Positions 37,578 to 46,108 of a stretch of DNA of 64,000 nucleotides are shown one piece after another. How positions within the stretch are numbered: the first letter of the stretch is position 1; each line of letters starts with the position of its first letter. Origin of the DNA: Citrobacter amalonaticus (GTDB lineage Bacteria > Pseudomonadota > Gammaproteobacteria > Enterobacterales > Enterobacteriaceae); contig NZ_AP024585.1 in assembly GCF_018323885.1 (NCBI RefSeq), forward strand, positions 2,418,001 through 2,482,000, in the 5' to 3' direction. The notes under the pieces were generated by a model, which did not search any database, was not told the origin of the DNA, and saw only the letters and a program-made list of their open reading frames with translations. A program made the translations under genes and the position numbers.

Positions 37578-37782
37578 ATGTTGCACGTATCATGGGCGCC
37601 CGTTTGAATCAGCATCTCGTTTCTTGTTGCGTTCATCGCTGCATTTGTCTCCCTCGACAGCGTGCGCGTGTAAAGTGGCTATTTCTGTGCGGCGAGAATC
37701 GGCATTCTGGCGCTTATCGGGCGGTATTACGCTTGGTATGGGGATCTGGTCAATGCATTTCATCGGCATGGTCGCACAATAA
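37578..37782 (+). pseudogene. decayed MHYT-domain gene fragment
   Basis: From the ATG at 37578 the frame reads MLHVSWAPV, a TGA at 37605, then ISISFLVAFIAAFVSLDSVRV and TAA. After one frameshift the sequence continues FWRLSGGITLGMGIWSMHFI then GMVAQ and a TAA at 37780. The parts match the first two helices and the WSMHFIGM signature of MHYT sensor domains. The gene is cut short and carries at least two inactivating changes. It stops 24 bases before dgcM, suggesting an older MHYT-sensor gene or domain lost next to a c-di-GMP enzyme. The rest of the 665-base gap (37142-37806) shows nothing I recognise. Confidence 0.65.
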
Positions 37783-37806
37783 TTAATAAAAAGAACAGGA
37801 TTACTG

Positions 37807-39039
37807 ATGATTGCGCACAACCTGAATGCACTGGATTTATTAACACAGCCGGTCTGGATCGTCTCCCCCTGTACCGAAGAATTAGTTTTTGCCAATCGTA
37901 TCGCCAGAGAGGTGATGCAAGGGTACACCTTCAGCCAGCTGCGTAAAGGGGTGTATTCCACCCATGCGCAGAATACGTTGCCGAACTATATTACCGATCT
38001 TCGCCGCCAGCGGGATATTGTCGAGATTCTGACGGTGCCTCGTGAAAATCATCAGGCCGCACTCACCTGTCGGTTATCGATTAACGATCTGCCAGGAACC
38101 GGTGAAGTCATTCTGTTCGAAGGCATTGATATCCCGGCGGTACAGGGGTTGAAAGCCAGCCGGTCTGCCACCTATCAGCGTAAAAAGCAGGGATTTTATG
38201 CCCGATTTTTTCTCACGAACTCCGCCCCTATGCTGCTGATCGATCCGTCAAGAGATGGTCTGATTGTCGACGCCAACCTGGCGGCGCTCAATTTCTACGG
38301 CTACAGCCTGGAGGCGATGTGCCAAAAACACACATGGGAAATCAATATGTTGGGTCGCCAGGTTCTGCCTGTTATGCATGAAATTGCGCGACTGCCGGGT
38401 GGGCATAAACCGCTGAATTTTGTCCATAAAATTGCCGATGGCACCACCCGCCATGTGCAAACCTATGCCGGGCCGATTGAAATCTACGGCGACAGACTGA
38501 TGTTGTGCATCATTCACGATATTACCGAGCAGAAACGTCTTGAACAGGAACTGGAGCGCGCCGCCCTGCATGACGCACTCACCGGACTGCTCAATCGCCG
38601 CCAGTTCTATCAACTGACCGAACAGGGGCAGATGCAGCATCTCACCCTGGCACAGGACTACAGCCTGCTGCTCATTGATACCGATCGGTTTAAAAGCATT
38701 AATGACCTGTATGGTCACCTGAAAGGCGATGAGGTTCTCTGCGAGCTGGCGCGAAACCTGGAGTCCTGCGCACGCAAAGGGGATTTAGTGTTTCGCTGGG
38801 GCGGCGAGGAGTTTGTCCTGTTGTTACCGCGCACGCCGCTGGAGACCGCGTTGCAGTTAGCCGAATCCATCCGCGCGTCGGTCGCGAAAATCGGGCTTCC
38901 CGGCCTACCGCGCTTTACCGTGAGCATTGGCGTGGCCCACCGCGAACCGAACGAAAGTATCGATGAACTGTTTAAGCGGATGGATGCTGCGCTTTACCGG
39001 GCCAAAAATGATGGCAGAAACCGGGTACTGGCCGCCTGA
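37807..39039 (+). CDS. dgcM: diguanylate cyclase DgcM
   Basis: 410 residues, same as E. coli DgcM (YdaM). Two PAS-like regions come first (about 10-110 and 130-245, with the conserved FYARFFLTNSAPMLLIDPSR block). A GGDEF domain follows with the active-site loop RWGGEEFVLL near residue 325; the diverged site keeps GGEEF and is active in E. coli. Makes c-di-GMP and binds MlrA to activate csgD transcription for curli and cellulose. The N-terminal 110 residues are less like E. coli than the rest. The ATG at 37807 has CAGGATT upstream. Confidence 0.94.
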   Translation: MIAHNLNALDLLTQPVWIVSPCTEELVFANRIAREVMQGYTFSQLRKGVYSTHAQNTLPNYITDLRRQRDIVEILTVPRENHQAALTCRLSINDLPGTGEVILFEGIDIPAVQGLKASRSATYQRKKQGFYARFFLTNSAPMLLIDPSRDGLIVDANLAALNFYGYSLEAMCQKHTWEINMLGRQVLPVMHEIARLPGGHKPLNFVHKIADGTTRHVQTYAGPIEIYGDRLMLCIIHDITEQKRLEQELERAALHDALTGLLNRRQFYQLTEQGQMQHLTLAQDYSLLLIDTDRFKSINDLYGHLKGDEVLCELARNLESCARKGDLVFRWGGEEFVLLLPRTPLETALQLAESIRASVAKIGLPGLPRFTVSIGVAHREPNESIDELFKRMDAALYRAKNDGRNRVLAA

Positions 39040-39083
39040 GAAACAGCGTCCCCGACGACACGCACCGCCGCCGGGGGCCTGAT

Positions 39084-39473
39084 TTACTTCCCGTCGGCGT
39101 CGCGCTGGTCAAAAACTTGCTGTGCCAGATGCAATGTCGCATTGGCGGCGGGCAGACCGCAATAAAGTGCCGAATGCATGATCAGCTCTTTCAACTCCTC
39201 ACGCGTCACGCCGTTGTTGAACGCGGCATTGAGATGCATTTTTAGCTCCGCTTCGCGGTTTAACGCAATCAGCATCGCAATGGTTATCATACTGCGCGTA
39301 TGCCGATCCAGTCCGGGGCGGCTCCAGATATCGCCCCAGGCATAACGGGTAATAAAGTGTTGAAATTCTTCATTCAGCGGCGTCAGGTTTTCCACCGTCC
39401 TGTCAACATGCGCATCGCCCAGAACCGCCCTGCGTACGGCCATTCCCTGCTGATAACGTTCTTCATCCTGCAT
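39084..39473 (-). CDS. pcaC: 4-carboxymuconolactone decarboxylase
   Basis: 129 residues, AhpD-like fold. Converts gamma-carboxymuconolactone to beta-ketoadipate enol-lactone in the protocatechuate pathway. Typical features: GMAVRRAVLGDAHVDR near the start, FITRYAWGDIWSRPGLD near 40, and the catalytic segment REAELKMHLNAAFNNGVT near 73-90, with HLNAAFNNG holding the His. It overlaps pcaD by 11 bases, is last in the pcaIJFBDC operon and is convergent with dgcM. Confidence 0.93.
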   Translation of the reverse strand: MQDEERYQQGMAVRRAVLGDAHVDRTVENLTPLNEEFQHFITRYAWGDIWSRPGLDRHTRSMITIAMLIALNREAELKMHLNAAFNNGVTREELKELIMHSALYCGLPAANATLHLAQQVFDQRDADGK

Positions 39474-40227
39474 ATTGTCCTCCCAGAAACGATAACAACG
39501 CCGCGTTCACCGCACCCGGCGCTTCAATAGTGGATAAATGGGACGCCTTCACCACAGCCAGTACAGAACCGGCAATACGCTGGTGCATAAACTGAGCGTC
39601 GTCCACCGTGGTGACGGGGTCATTTTCACCGGCAATCAGCAGCACTGGCCGTGTGATCCCGGCAATTTGCTCACGCAAATCGGCCGTTGCCAGCGCTTCA
39701 CAGCAGGCGGCGTACCCTTCGGCTGACGACGCGGCGAGTTGCTCACACAATGCGGCGACCGTTTGCGGTGCCGACTGACGAAAAGCAGGGCTGAACCAGC
39801 GTTCCGGGGCGCTGGCGGCAATCTCGCGCAGTCCATTCTGACGAACGCTTTGCGCGCGGGCGCGCCAACTCGCCTCGTCGCCTATACGTGCAGCGCTGTT
39901 AATCACTGTTACGCTCAGCAATCGTTGCGGCTGATGACAGGCCAGCCACAGCCCGGTGAGTCCTCCCATTGAGATCCCGCAAAAATGCGCTGCCGGGATA
40001 TCCAGGTGATCGAGTAACGCAATCACATCCTGCCCCAGCCGGGCGAGATCGGTTGGCCCCGCATTCTTCGTCGCGCCATGTCCGTGGGTGTCATAACGCA
40101 GCACTCGATATTGCGCGCTCAGCGCCGCAAGCTGTGGCGCCCACATCGCAAGCGTCGTACCGAGAGAATTGGATAGCACTACCACCGGCGCGTCGTCCGG
40201 GCCATCAATCTGGTAATTCAGTTCCAT
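39463..40227 (-). CDS. pcaD: 3-oxoadipate enol-lactonase
   Basis: 254 residues, alpha/beta hydrolase. Hydrolyses beta-ketoadipate enol-lactone to beta-ketoadipate. The oxyanion region is VVVLSNSLGTTLAMW near residue 15. The nucleophile elbow is FCGISMGGLTG near 95, the Asp is in AGENDPVT, and the His is in KASHLSTIEAP near the end. I chose the ATG at 40227 (MELNYQIDG), the usual PcaD start; AGGA lies 8 bases upstream. An upstream ATG at 40242 is possible. The start overlaps the pcaB end by 23 bases, so translation is coupled. Confidence 0.92.
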   Translation of the reverse strand: MELNYQIDGPDDAPVVVLSNSLGTTLAMWAPQLAALSAQYRVLRYDTHGHGATKNAGPTDLARLGQDVIALLDHLDIPAAHFCGISMGGLTGLWLACHQPQRLLSVTVINSAARIGDEASWRARAQSVRQNGLREIAASAPERWFSPAFRQSAPQTVAALCEQLAASSAEGYAACCEALATADLREQIAGITRPVLLIAGENDPVTTVDDAQFMHQRIAGSVLAVVKASHLSTIEAPGAVNAALLSFLGGQYAG

Positions 40228-41569
40228 GCTGTTGTTCCTCATAACGTGCAAGCACGCGTTGCACAAACTGCGCCGCGCAGCCCGTTGCCGTGCCTGGGTC
40301 CAGTAACGCCACCAGTTGAGATTCATTAAGATGGGCCATCACCTGCGGCTCCTCAACGAGTACCGAATGCAGGGAATGACCGCTTGTCACCGCGCGATGG
40401 CACAGCCTTTCAATCAGATGATGGGCATCCTGCTTGCCGATAAACGCCGCCAATGCCAGCGTGACCGATTCCGCCATCATCAGGCCCTGAGTGATATCCA
40501 GATTGTCACGCATCTTTTGCGGGAAGACCTTCATATTCAGGACGAGCGATTGGGTTTCCTCAATTGCGTGCCCGACCAGCATGACGATCTCCGGCAGAAC
40601 TTCCCATTCTGCCTGCCAGCCGCCGAGCGCACGTTCATGCTGCTGTAACTGACTGTTGTAGAGTGTGGCCATCAGTCCCGGCGTTTTCTGCATGGCAGTG
40701 AGGATCGCCGCGCAGCTCACCGGATTTCGCTTGTGCGGCATCGCCGACGATCCGCCCCGACCCGCGACGGCGGGTTCGCTCACTTCCGCCACTTCGGTCT
40801 GCATCAGCAGCGCGAAGTCCTGAGCAAACTTACCGAGAGTACCGCCGACACCGGCGTACCATGCCCCCACTTCCAGCAGCCGATCGCGCTGGGTATGCCA
40901 GGGCGTATCTGGCAACGTCAACGCCAGTTCCTGCGCGAGTCGCTCTGCCACCGGTAGCGCGTTCTGCCCAAGTGACGCCAGCGTTCCCGCCGCACCGCCA
41001 AACTGCAGCACCAGTACACGCGGCAACAGCGATTGCAGGCGTTCCTGCCAGCGCAGCAGCGCATCAAGCGTACCGGCCAGTTTTAGCCCCCAGGTCACCG
41101 GCAGCGCCTGCTGCATCCAGGTGCGACCCGGCATGACGGTATGCTGATAGCGATGCGCCTGCTGAGCAAAGACCGCCGTCAATTGACTCAGCGCACATTG
41201 CGTGTGATTGAGCGCCACTCGCAATTGCAGGACCAGTCCGGTATCGATCACATCCTGGCTGGTTGCCCCCCAGTGTACGTAACGTGCGGCGTCAGGATCC
41301 TCACGCTTCACCCGCGCGGTTAAGTGTTGCACCAACGGAATGGCCAGATTGCCCGCCGCCCGCGCCGATTCTGCCAGTGCTTGTCGATCAAACTCCTGCG
41401 CATGACAAGCCTGGGTGATAGGCCCGACAGCCGTTGCCGGTATCACGCCGCAGGCCGCCTGCGCACGGGCAAGCGCGGCCTCAAAATCGAGCATCCCCTG
41501 AAGAAGCTGGATGTCTGAAAATTCTGCCGTGAGCGCCGTTCCGCGCATCAACGGGGTTAGCAAGGTCAT
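40205..41569 (-). CDS. pcaB: 3-carboxy-cis,cis-muconate cycloisomerase
   Basis: 454 residues, fumarase/aspartase superfamily. Lactonises 3-carboxy-cis,cis-muconate to gamma-carboxymuconolactone. The superfamily signature GGSSAMPHKRNPVS is near residue 275, and HWGATSQDVIDTG near 95 is the second conserved region. Its substrate is the product of protocatechuate 3,4-dioxygenase (PcaGH), which is not in this window. The gene follows pcaF by 9 bases. Confidence 0.94.
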   Translation of the reverse strand: MTLLTPLMRGTALTAEFSDIQLLQGMLDFEAALARAQAACGVIPATAVGPITQACHAQEFDRQALAESARAAGNLAIPLVQHLTARVKREDPDAARYVHWGATSQDVIDTGLVLQLRVALNHTQCALSQLTAVFAQQAHRYQHTVMPGRTWMQQALPVTWGLKLAGTLDALLRWQERLQSLLPRVLVLQFGGAAGTLASLGQNALPVAERLAQELALTLPDTPWHTQRDRLLEVGAWYAGVGGTLGKFAQDFALLMQTEVAEVSEPAVAGRGGSSAMPHKRNPVSCAAILTAMQKTPGLMATLYNSQLQQHERALGGWQAEWEVLPEIVMLVGHAIEETQSLVLNMKVFPQKMRDNLDITQGLMMAESVTLALAAFIGKQDAHHLIERLCHRAVTSGHSLHSVLVEEPQVMAHLNESQLVALLDPGTATGCAAQFVQRVLARYEEQQHGTELPD

Positions 41570-41578
41570 TCCTGCTCC

Positions 41579-42781
41579 TTACACACGTTCAATAATCAAT
41601 GCGATCCCCTGGCCGACGCCAATGCACATGGTACAGAGTGCATAGCGTCCGCCGGTACGCTGCAACTGGTAAGCGGCGGTCATCGCCAGACGCCCACCTG
41701 ATGCCCCCAACGGGTGACCGAGGGCAATCGCACCGCCGTTAGGATTCACCTGCGCGGCATCATCGGGTAACCCCAAATCACGCATCACCGCCAGTGCCTG
41801 CGCGGCAAACGCCTCGTTAAGCTCGATAACATCCATCTGGCCAAGCGTTAAGCCCGTCTGCGCCAGTACTTTACGGACCGCTGGCGCCGGGCCAAACCCC
41901 ATAATTCGCGGGGCGACGCCGGCAGTTGCCACGCCGACAATCCGCGCCAGTGGGTGCAGACTTTGCTGCGCCATCGCCTGCTCGCTGGCGATGAGGAGCG
42001 CACAGGCACCGTCGTTAACGCCAGACGCATTGCCCGCCGACACGGTACCGTCAGGACGGACGACCCCTTTCAGCCTGGCGAGCGCCTCCAGCGATGTCGC
42101 ACGCGGATGTTCATCTTTGCCAAAAAGCAGCGGCTCGCCTCTTTTTTGTGACACTGTCACTGAAATTAACTCTTGTGCAAATAGCCCCTGCTCCTGAGCG
42201 GCAGCGGTTCTCAACTGGCTGCGCAGCGCAAACGCATCCTGATCGGCGCGCGTTATGCCAAACTCCTGCGCCACGTTTTCTGCCGTTTCCGGCATAGAAT
42301 CCACGCCATAGCGGGCTTTCATTTGCGCGTTGATAAAGCGCCAGCCAATCGTAGTGTCTTCGATTTTCATGTTGCGGCTGAACGCATTTTCCGCTTTGCC
42401 CATCACAAACGGCGCACGTGACATGCTCTCCACGCCACCGGCGATCATCAGCTGTGTTTCGCCGCTTTTAATCGCTCTCGCGGCAATACCAATGGCATCG
42501 AGGCTGGAACCACACAGACGGTTTACCGTACTGCCCGGGACGCTTTCCGGCAACCCGGCCAGCAGCAGCGCCATCCGCGCCACGTTGCGGTTATCTTCTC
42601 CCGCCTGATTCGCACAGCCGTAAATCACGTCATCGATCGCCGCAGGATCAAGGCCTGGGTTGCGTTCAAGCAGTGCTTTCAGTGGAATAGCGGCCAGATC
42701 GTCGGCCCTGATGTTCGCCAGCGTTCCGCCGAATCGACCAAACGGTGTGCGCACTGCATCGCAGATAAATGCCTGATTCAT
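41579..42781 (-). CDS. pcaF: 3-oxoadipyl-CoA thiolase
   Basis: 400 residues, thiolase I. Cleaves beta-ketoadipyl-CoA with CoA to succinyl-CoA and acetyl-CoA, the last pathway step. Active-site Cys is in [12 protein letters not shown] near residue 90. The His of [16 protein letters not shown] is near 355, and the second Cys of [10 protein letters not shown] near 385. The start is an ATGATG; AGGA lies 6 bases before the second ATG (42781), which gives the standard 400-residue length and [15 protein letters not shown]. It is nine bases from pcaJ and from pcaB. Confidence 0.94.
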   Translation of the reverse strand: MNQAFICDAVRTPFGRFGGTLANIRADDLAAIPLKALLERNPGLDPAAIDDVIYGCANQAGEDNRNVARMALLLAGLPESVPGSTVNRLCGSSLDAIGIAARAIKSGETQLMIAGGVESMSRAPFVMGKAENAFSRNMKIEDTTIGWRFINAQMKARYGVDSMPETAENVAQEFGITRADQDAFALRSQLRTAAAQEQGLFAQELISVTVSQKRGEPLLFGKDEHPRATSLEALARLKGVVRPDGTVSAGNASGVNDGACALLIASEQAMAQQSLHPLARIVGVATAGVAPRIMGFGPAPAVRKVLAQTGLTLGQMDVIELNEAFAAQALAVMRDLGLPDDAAQVNPNGGAIALGHPLGASGGRLAMTAAYQLQRTGGRYALCTMCIGVGQGIALIIERV

Positions 42782-42790
42782 CATAGTTCC

Positions 42791-43447
42791 TTATGCGCTT
42801 TGCGCCAGCGGTTCACAGCTCAGAGTCACCGGCGTCAGACGTTGCAGTTCCTCAAAAGACAGACCATTGAAAATTTCCCGGACAACCGGTCCCGAATCGG
42901 TAATGTCGATCACCGCCAGGTCGGTATAAATGCGGCTGACGCAGCCCATGCCGGTTAAGGGATAGGTACAGTGTTCAACCAGTTTGCACTCGCCGTCGCG
43001 GGTCAGATGGTCCATCATCACAAATACCTGACGCGCGCCGATCGCCAGATCCATCGCGCCGCCCACGGCGGGAATGGCGTCCGGCGCGCCGGTGCTCCAG
43101 TTGGCGAGATCCCCGGAGACTGAGACCTGATACGCCCCCAGCACGCAGATATCCAGGTGCCCGCCGCGCATCATGGCGAAGGAGTCACCATGGTGGAAAT
43201 AGCAACCGCCCTGCAACAGCGTGACGTACTCTTTCCCGGCATTAATCAGCTCCGGATCTTCTTCCCCTTCCGCCGGTTTTGGCCCCATCCCGAGCAGGCC
43301 ATTTTCACTGTGCAGGAAAATCTCTTTTTCCGCAGGCAGGTAGTTGGCGATACGGGTTGGTAAACCAATCCCCAGATTGACGTATGCCCCTTCCGGGATA
43401 TCCTGCGCTACGCGTCTGGCCATTTCGTCACGGGATAATTTCTTCAT
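42791..43447 (-). CDS. pcaJ: 3-oxoadipate CoA-transferase subunit B
   Basis: 218 residues, beta subunit of the succinyl-CoA:3-ketoacid transferase type. Moves CoA from succinyl-CoA to beta-ketoadipate. The catalytic Glu is in HSENGLLGMGP near residue 50. GGAMDLAIGARQVFV near 128 is the conserved glycine loop. It pairs with PcaI, encoded 10 bases upstream. AAGGAG 6 bases before the ATG is a strong ribosome site. Confidence 0.94.
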   Translation of the reverse strand: MKKLSRDEMARRVAQDIPEGAYVNLGIGLPTRIANYLPAEKEIFLHSENGLLGMGPKPAEGEEDPELINAGKEYVTLLQGGCYFHHGDSFAMMRGGHLDICVLGAYQVSVSGDLANWSTGAPDAIPAVGGAMDLAIGARQVFVMMDHLTRDGECKLVEHCTYPLTGMGCVSRIYTDLAVIDITDSGPVVREIFNGLSFEELQRLTPVTLSCEPLAQSA

Positions 43448-43457
43448 CGTTTACTCC

Positions 43458-44147
43458 TTAGGCCCGCAGCGCGGCGTGGGTGAGGTTTTCCAGAGAAAAT
43501 ACGCGCTGGACAAAAATCCCCGGCGTGATGACGTGCTCGGGATCAAGCTCGCCGAGAGGGACAATCTGATTCACCTCCACCACCGTGGTTTGCGCGGCGG
43601 TCGCCATGATCGGACCAAAGTTTCGTGCCGCTTTGCGGTACACCAGATTCCCCCAGCGATCGGCCTGATGCGCCTTTATCAGGGCAAAATCGGCGTTAAT
43701 CGGGTATTCGAGCACATAGTTTTTCCCTTCGATGTGGCGGGTTTCTTTGCCTTCAGCCAGCGGCGTACCGTAGCCTGTTGGCGTATAGATAGCCCCCAGG
43801 CCAGCACCGGCAGCCTGAATGCGCGCCGCCAGATTCCCCTGAGGTACCAGCTCCAGTTCAACCTCGCCACGGCGATACAGGTCATCGAAAATCTGTGAAT
43901 CCACCTGACGCGGAAAAGAGCAGATCATTTTGCGTACGCGTCTGGCCTTCAACAGTGCCGCCAGACCGACTTCACCGTTACCCGCATTGTTATTGATGAT
44001 GGTAAGGTCGCGAGCCCCCTGCGCGATGAGCGCATCAATCAATGTGGTGGGTTGTCCGGCCGTACCAAAACCACCAATCATGATGGTCGCACCGTCCGGG
44101 ATCCCGGCGATGGCCTCCTCCAGCGAAGGCACACTTTTATCAATCAT
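43458..44147 (-). CDS. pcaI: 3-oxoadipate CoA-transferase subunit A
   Basis: 229 residues, alpha subunit of the transferase. CoA-binding region MIGGFGTAGQPTTLIDAL near residue 21-38, then NNNAGNGEVGLAALL and GYGTPLAEGKETR. The frame is open to 44264, but the ATG at 44147 has AGGAG 7 bases upstream and yields the normal MIDKSVPSLEEAI start. First gene of pcaIJFBDC. It is transcribed away from pcaR; the gap carries the PcaR-type boxes. Confidence 0.93.
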   Translation of the reverse strand: MIDKSVPSLEEAIAGIPDGATIMIGGFGTAGQPTTLIDALIAQGARDLTIINNNAGNGEVGLAALLKARRVRKMICSFPRQVDSQIFDDLYRRGEVELELVPQGNLAARIQAAGAGLGAIYTPTGYGTPLAEGKETRHIEGKNYVLEYPINADFALIKAHQADRWGNLVYRKAARNFGPIMATAAQTTVVEVNQIVPLGELDPEHVITPGIFVQRVFSLENLTHAALRA

Positions 44148-44230
44148 CAGCTCGCTCCTTGTGGTGCGGATTTCGCACATTTTTGCGTTGTTCGCACAAA
44201 ATGTGACCCACTTAACGAAGTCAGGCAAGG

Positions 44231-44262
44231 GCGATAATCGAAATATGGTGCGATAATCGAAC
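44231..44262. promoter_or_regulatory. PcaR-type operator: two direct GCGATAATCGAA repeats
   Basis: Two perfect copies of GCGATAATCGAA, at 44231-44242 and 44250-44261, spaced 19 bases start to start. The second extends to GTGCGATAATCGAAC, the reverse complement of the IclR-type PcaR box GTTCGATAATCGCAC described from Pseudomonas. It sits between pcaI and pcaR and probably controls both. Confidence 0.8.
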
Positions 44263-44317
44263 ATCGTTTATGTTTGTACGAAGAATGTGATCCGTGGCGA
44301 ACAACGAGAGGAAAACA

Positions 44318-45124
44318 GTGGAAAAACATCCTGATGACCGTCTGAACAATGAGACCGATCCGTTTAAGGGCGATCCAAACTATATGGCATCACTGGCACG
44401 CGGGCTGGAGGTGATTCAGGCGTTCACGCCGCAGCGACGGGTTATGTCGATATCGCAGATTAGCCAGAAAACCGGGATCCCGCGCGCGGCAGTCAGACGC
44501 TGTCTGTATACGCTGGGAAAACTGGGTTTCGTTTATGCCGAAGATGGGAAAAATTTCGAACTGCGTCCGCGGATCCTGGCACTGGGACATGCCTATCTGG
44601 CCTCCACTCCGCTGGCTCGCGCCACTCAACCGGTTCTGAAACATCTGAGCGAAATGCTCAATGAATCCTGTTCCATCGCCACCCTCGACGGTGACGATAT
44701 TTTGTATATCGCCCGCGCCTCCAGCTCACGCATTATGACCATCGATCTGGACATCGGCAGTCGGCTGCCCGCGTGGTCCACCTCAATGGGACGCGTTTTG
44801 CTTAGCCATCTTTCTGAGGAAAAGCTGAACGACATGCTCGGGCGCATCACCATGATCCGCTACACCTCGCAGACTGTGGATTCCGTCCCCGCCCTGCGCG
44901 CCGAACTGAAGAGAGTCCGGCAGCAGGGCTATGCGCTCAACGATCAGGAACTGGAAATGGGGCTGCGGTCCATTGCTGTGCCGCTGATGAACAGCCAGGG
45001 TCAGGTCCAGGCGGCGCTGAATGTGGGTGTACATGCCGGACAGGTGACGGCGGACGAGCTGCGCAGCCGCGTACTGCCCGAGCTCCAAAAAGCCGCGCAG
45101 GAGTTGTCGCTTTTACTGCATTAA
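44318..45124 (+). CDS. pcaR: IclR-family regulator PcaR
   Basis: 268 residues from a GTG with AGAGGA 5 bases upstream; a GTG at 44294 would add 8 residues but has a weak ribosome site. The winged helix is MSISQISQKTGIPRAAVRRCLYTL, residues ~43-66. An IclR effector domain follows (SSSRIMTIDLDIGSRLPAWSTSMGRVLLSHL). Members of this group activate pca genes in response to beta-ketoadipate or protocatechuate. Divergent from pcaI and probably autoregulated at the GATAATC boxes. Its stop overlaps the smrA stop region by 4 bases (convergent). Confidence 0.9.
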   Translation: MEKHPDDRLNNETDPFKGDPNYMASLARGLEVIQAFTPQRRVMSISQISQKTGIPRAAVRRCLYTLGKLGFVYAEDGKNFELRPRILALGHAYLASTPLARATQPVLKHLSEMLNESCSIATLDGDDILYIARASSSRIMTIDLDIGSRLPAWSTSMGRVLLSHLSEEKLNDMLGRITMIRYTSQTVDSVPALRAELKRVRQQGYALNDQELEMGLRSIAVPLMNSQGQVQAALNVGVHAGQVTADELRSRVLPELQKAAQELSLLLH

Positions 45125-45684
45125 CGGCTGCGCTTGGCGTGACGTTCCCAGTTTTCCTGCTTCGCCTGTGCGGATTTACGCAACGCCACATAGCACGCTC
45201 CGCTGCCGCCGTGATGTGGCAGCGCCGTGCAGTAGGCCTGAACCTCGTCGAATTCGGTCAACCAGCGTGCCAGATAGCTGCGCACGATGTTGGCATGTGA
45301 GTTATCGTCTCGCCCTTTACCGTGAATGATCAGCACATTGCGCAGTCCATCGCGTAACGACTGGAGCAGAAAGCTATACAGCTGTTGACGACAGGCTTCC
45401 ACCGGCTGACGCAACAGATTGAGGCTCGCCTGCTGGCTGTATTTCCCCGTACGCAGCTTATCGAGTACGCCCTGTTGCAGCCCCTCACGGCGAAACTCTA
45501 AAGGTTGCGCCAGCGGGACGATCTCCAGAAAACCGGTGGTGAGAAAATTATCAAGCTGGAGTGTATCAATACGTTGCGGGGTCCGCACATTGCGCACGGG
45601 CTGCCAGTGTACGTCGGCGCAACGTTTCAGCGGCTGAACATCCTCCATGGCGTCAAGAAATAACGATTTGTCGTCAAGATTCAT
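45121..45684 (-). CDS. smrA: Smr-domain protein SmrA
   Basis: 187 residues, same as E. coli SmrA (YdaL). A C-terminal Small MutS-Related domain carries the LIIHGKGRDDNSHANIVRS motif near residue 118 and ALPHHGGSGACYVALRK near 155. E. coli SmrA is a nuclease-like domain protein that nicks DNA in vitro; its cell role is not settled, and Smr proteins in other bacteria rescue ribosomes. It is in the K-12 position between dgcM and the mcaS/ogt region, with the pca operon inserted on one side. Confidence 0.92.
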   Translation of the reverse strand: MNLDDKSLFLDAMEDVQPLKRCADVHWQPVRNVRTPQRIDTLQLDNFLTTGFLEIVPLAQPLEFRREGLQQGVLDKLRTGKYSQQASLNLLRQPVEACRQQLYSFLLQSLRDGLRNVLIIHGKGRDDNSHANIVRSYLARWLTEFDEVQAYCTALPHHGGSGACYVALRKSAQAKQENWERHAKRSR

Positions 45685-45874
45685 GCTGTGTCCTCCCGCT
45701 TTTTAAAGGCAGCTACTATCATAGCCGTCCCCCTGGAGGGCGACAACGGTTTACAGATGCTTCCAGTAAACATCCACGTGTCACATACCTTTGCTTTACT
45801 AATTAACGCTGGTTTTACTCAGAGTAAAACAGTGCAGCAGTGCCGTTTAATCTGGTTGATTTAACTTAGATTTT

Positions 45875-45890
45875 CGTGAAATCAATCACT
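45875..45890. promoter_or_regulatory. putative CRP site upstream of mcaS
   Basis: CGTGA-AATCAA-TCACT at 45875-45890 fits the TGTGA-N6-TCACA consensus with one mismatch at each end. Its centre is about 51 bases before the mcaS start. E. coli mcaS is CRP-activated. Tentative. Confidence 0.55.
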
Positions 45891-45933
45891 CCAGTTTGCT
45901 GGCATAGTTAAACGGTTCTTGCTATAAGACATT

Positions 45934-46026
45934 ACCCGCCACCAGGAAAAATAACGGGCATAGATGAAGGATAAACTGCTGTGTGTACTGTAGAGTCTGG
46001 CGGATGTCGACAGGCTCTATTTTTTT
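45934..46026 (+). ncRNA. mcaS: small RNA McaS (IsrA)
   Basis: About 93 bases on the plus strand between smrA and ogt. The 3' half, from CTGCTGTGTGTACTGTAGAG to the terminator (stem AGAGTCTG/CAGGCTCT at 45992-46018, seven T), agrees with E. coli McaS as I remember it. The 5' half is diverged but keeps the first stem (CCCG...CGGG) and GGA motifs (CCAGGAAA, GAAGGATA) that bind CsrA in E. coli. TATAAG at 45923-45928 gives a good -10 for the 5' end at 45934. McaS represses csgD and activates flhDC and pgaA. Confidence 0.85.
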
Positions 46027-46108
46027 ATCCCAAATCAGGGGTATAGCACTGCTGGCAGTGACCATGATACGTTGATGCCCCACCGACTGCATGCCAACGA
46101 GGCAACCG

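Noticed and set aside
37475..37786. 103-residue plus frame upstream of dgcM
   Set aside because: It runs across the MHYT remnant in the wrong frame and has no family similarity.
45964..45993. Nine-codon frame MKDKLLCVL just before a terminator, looking like a leader peptide
   Set aside because: The segment is inside McaS, whose conserved RNA sequence explains the hairpin and T run; the ribosome site is weak.
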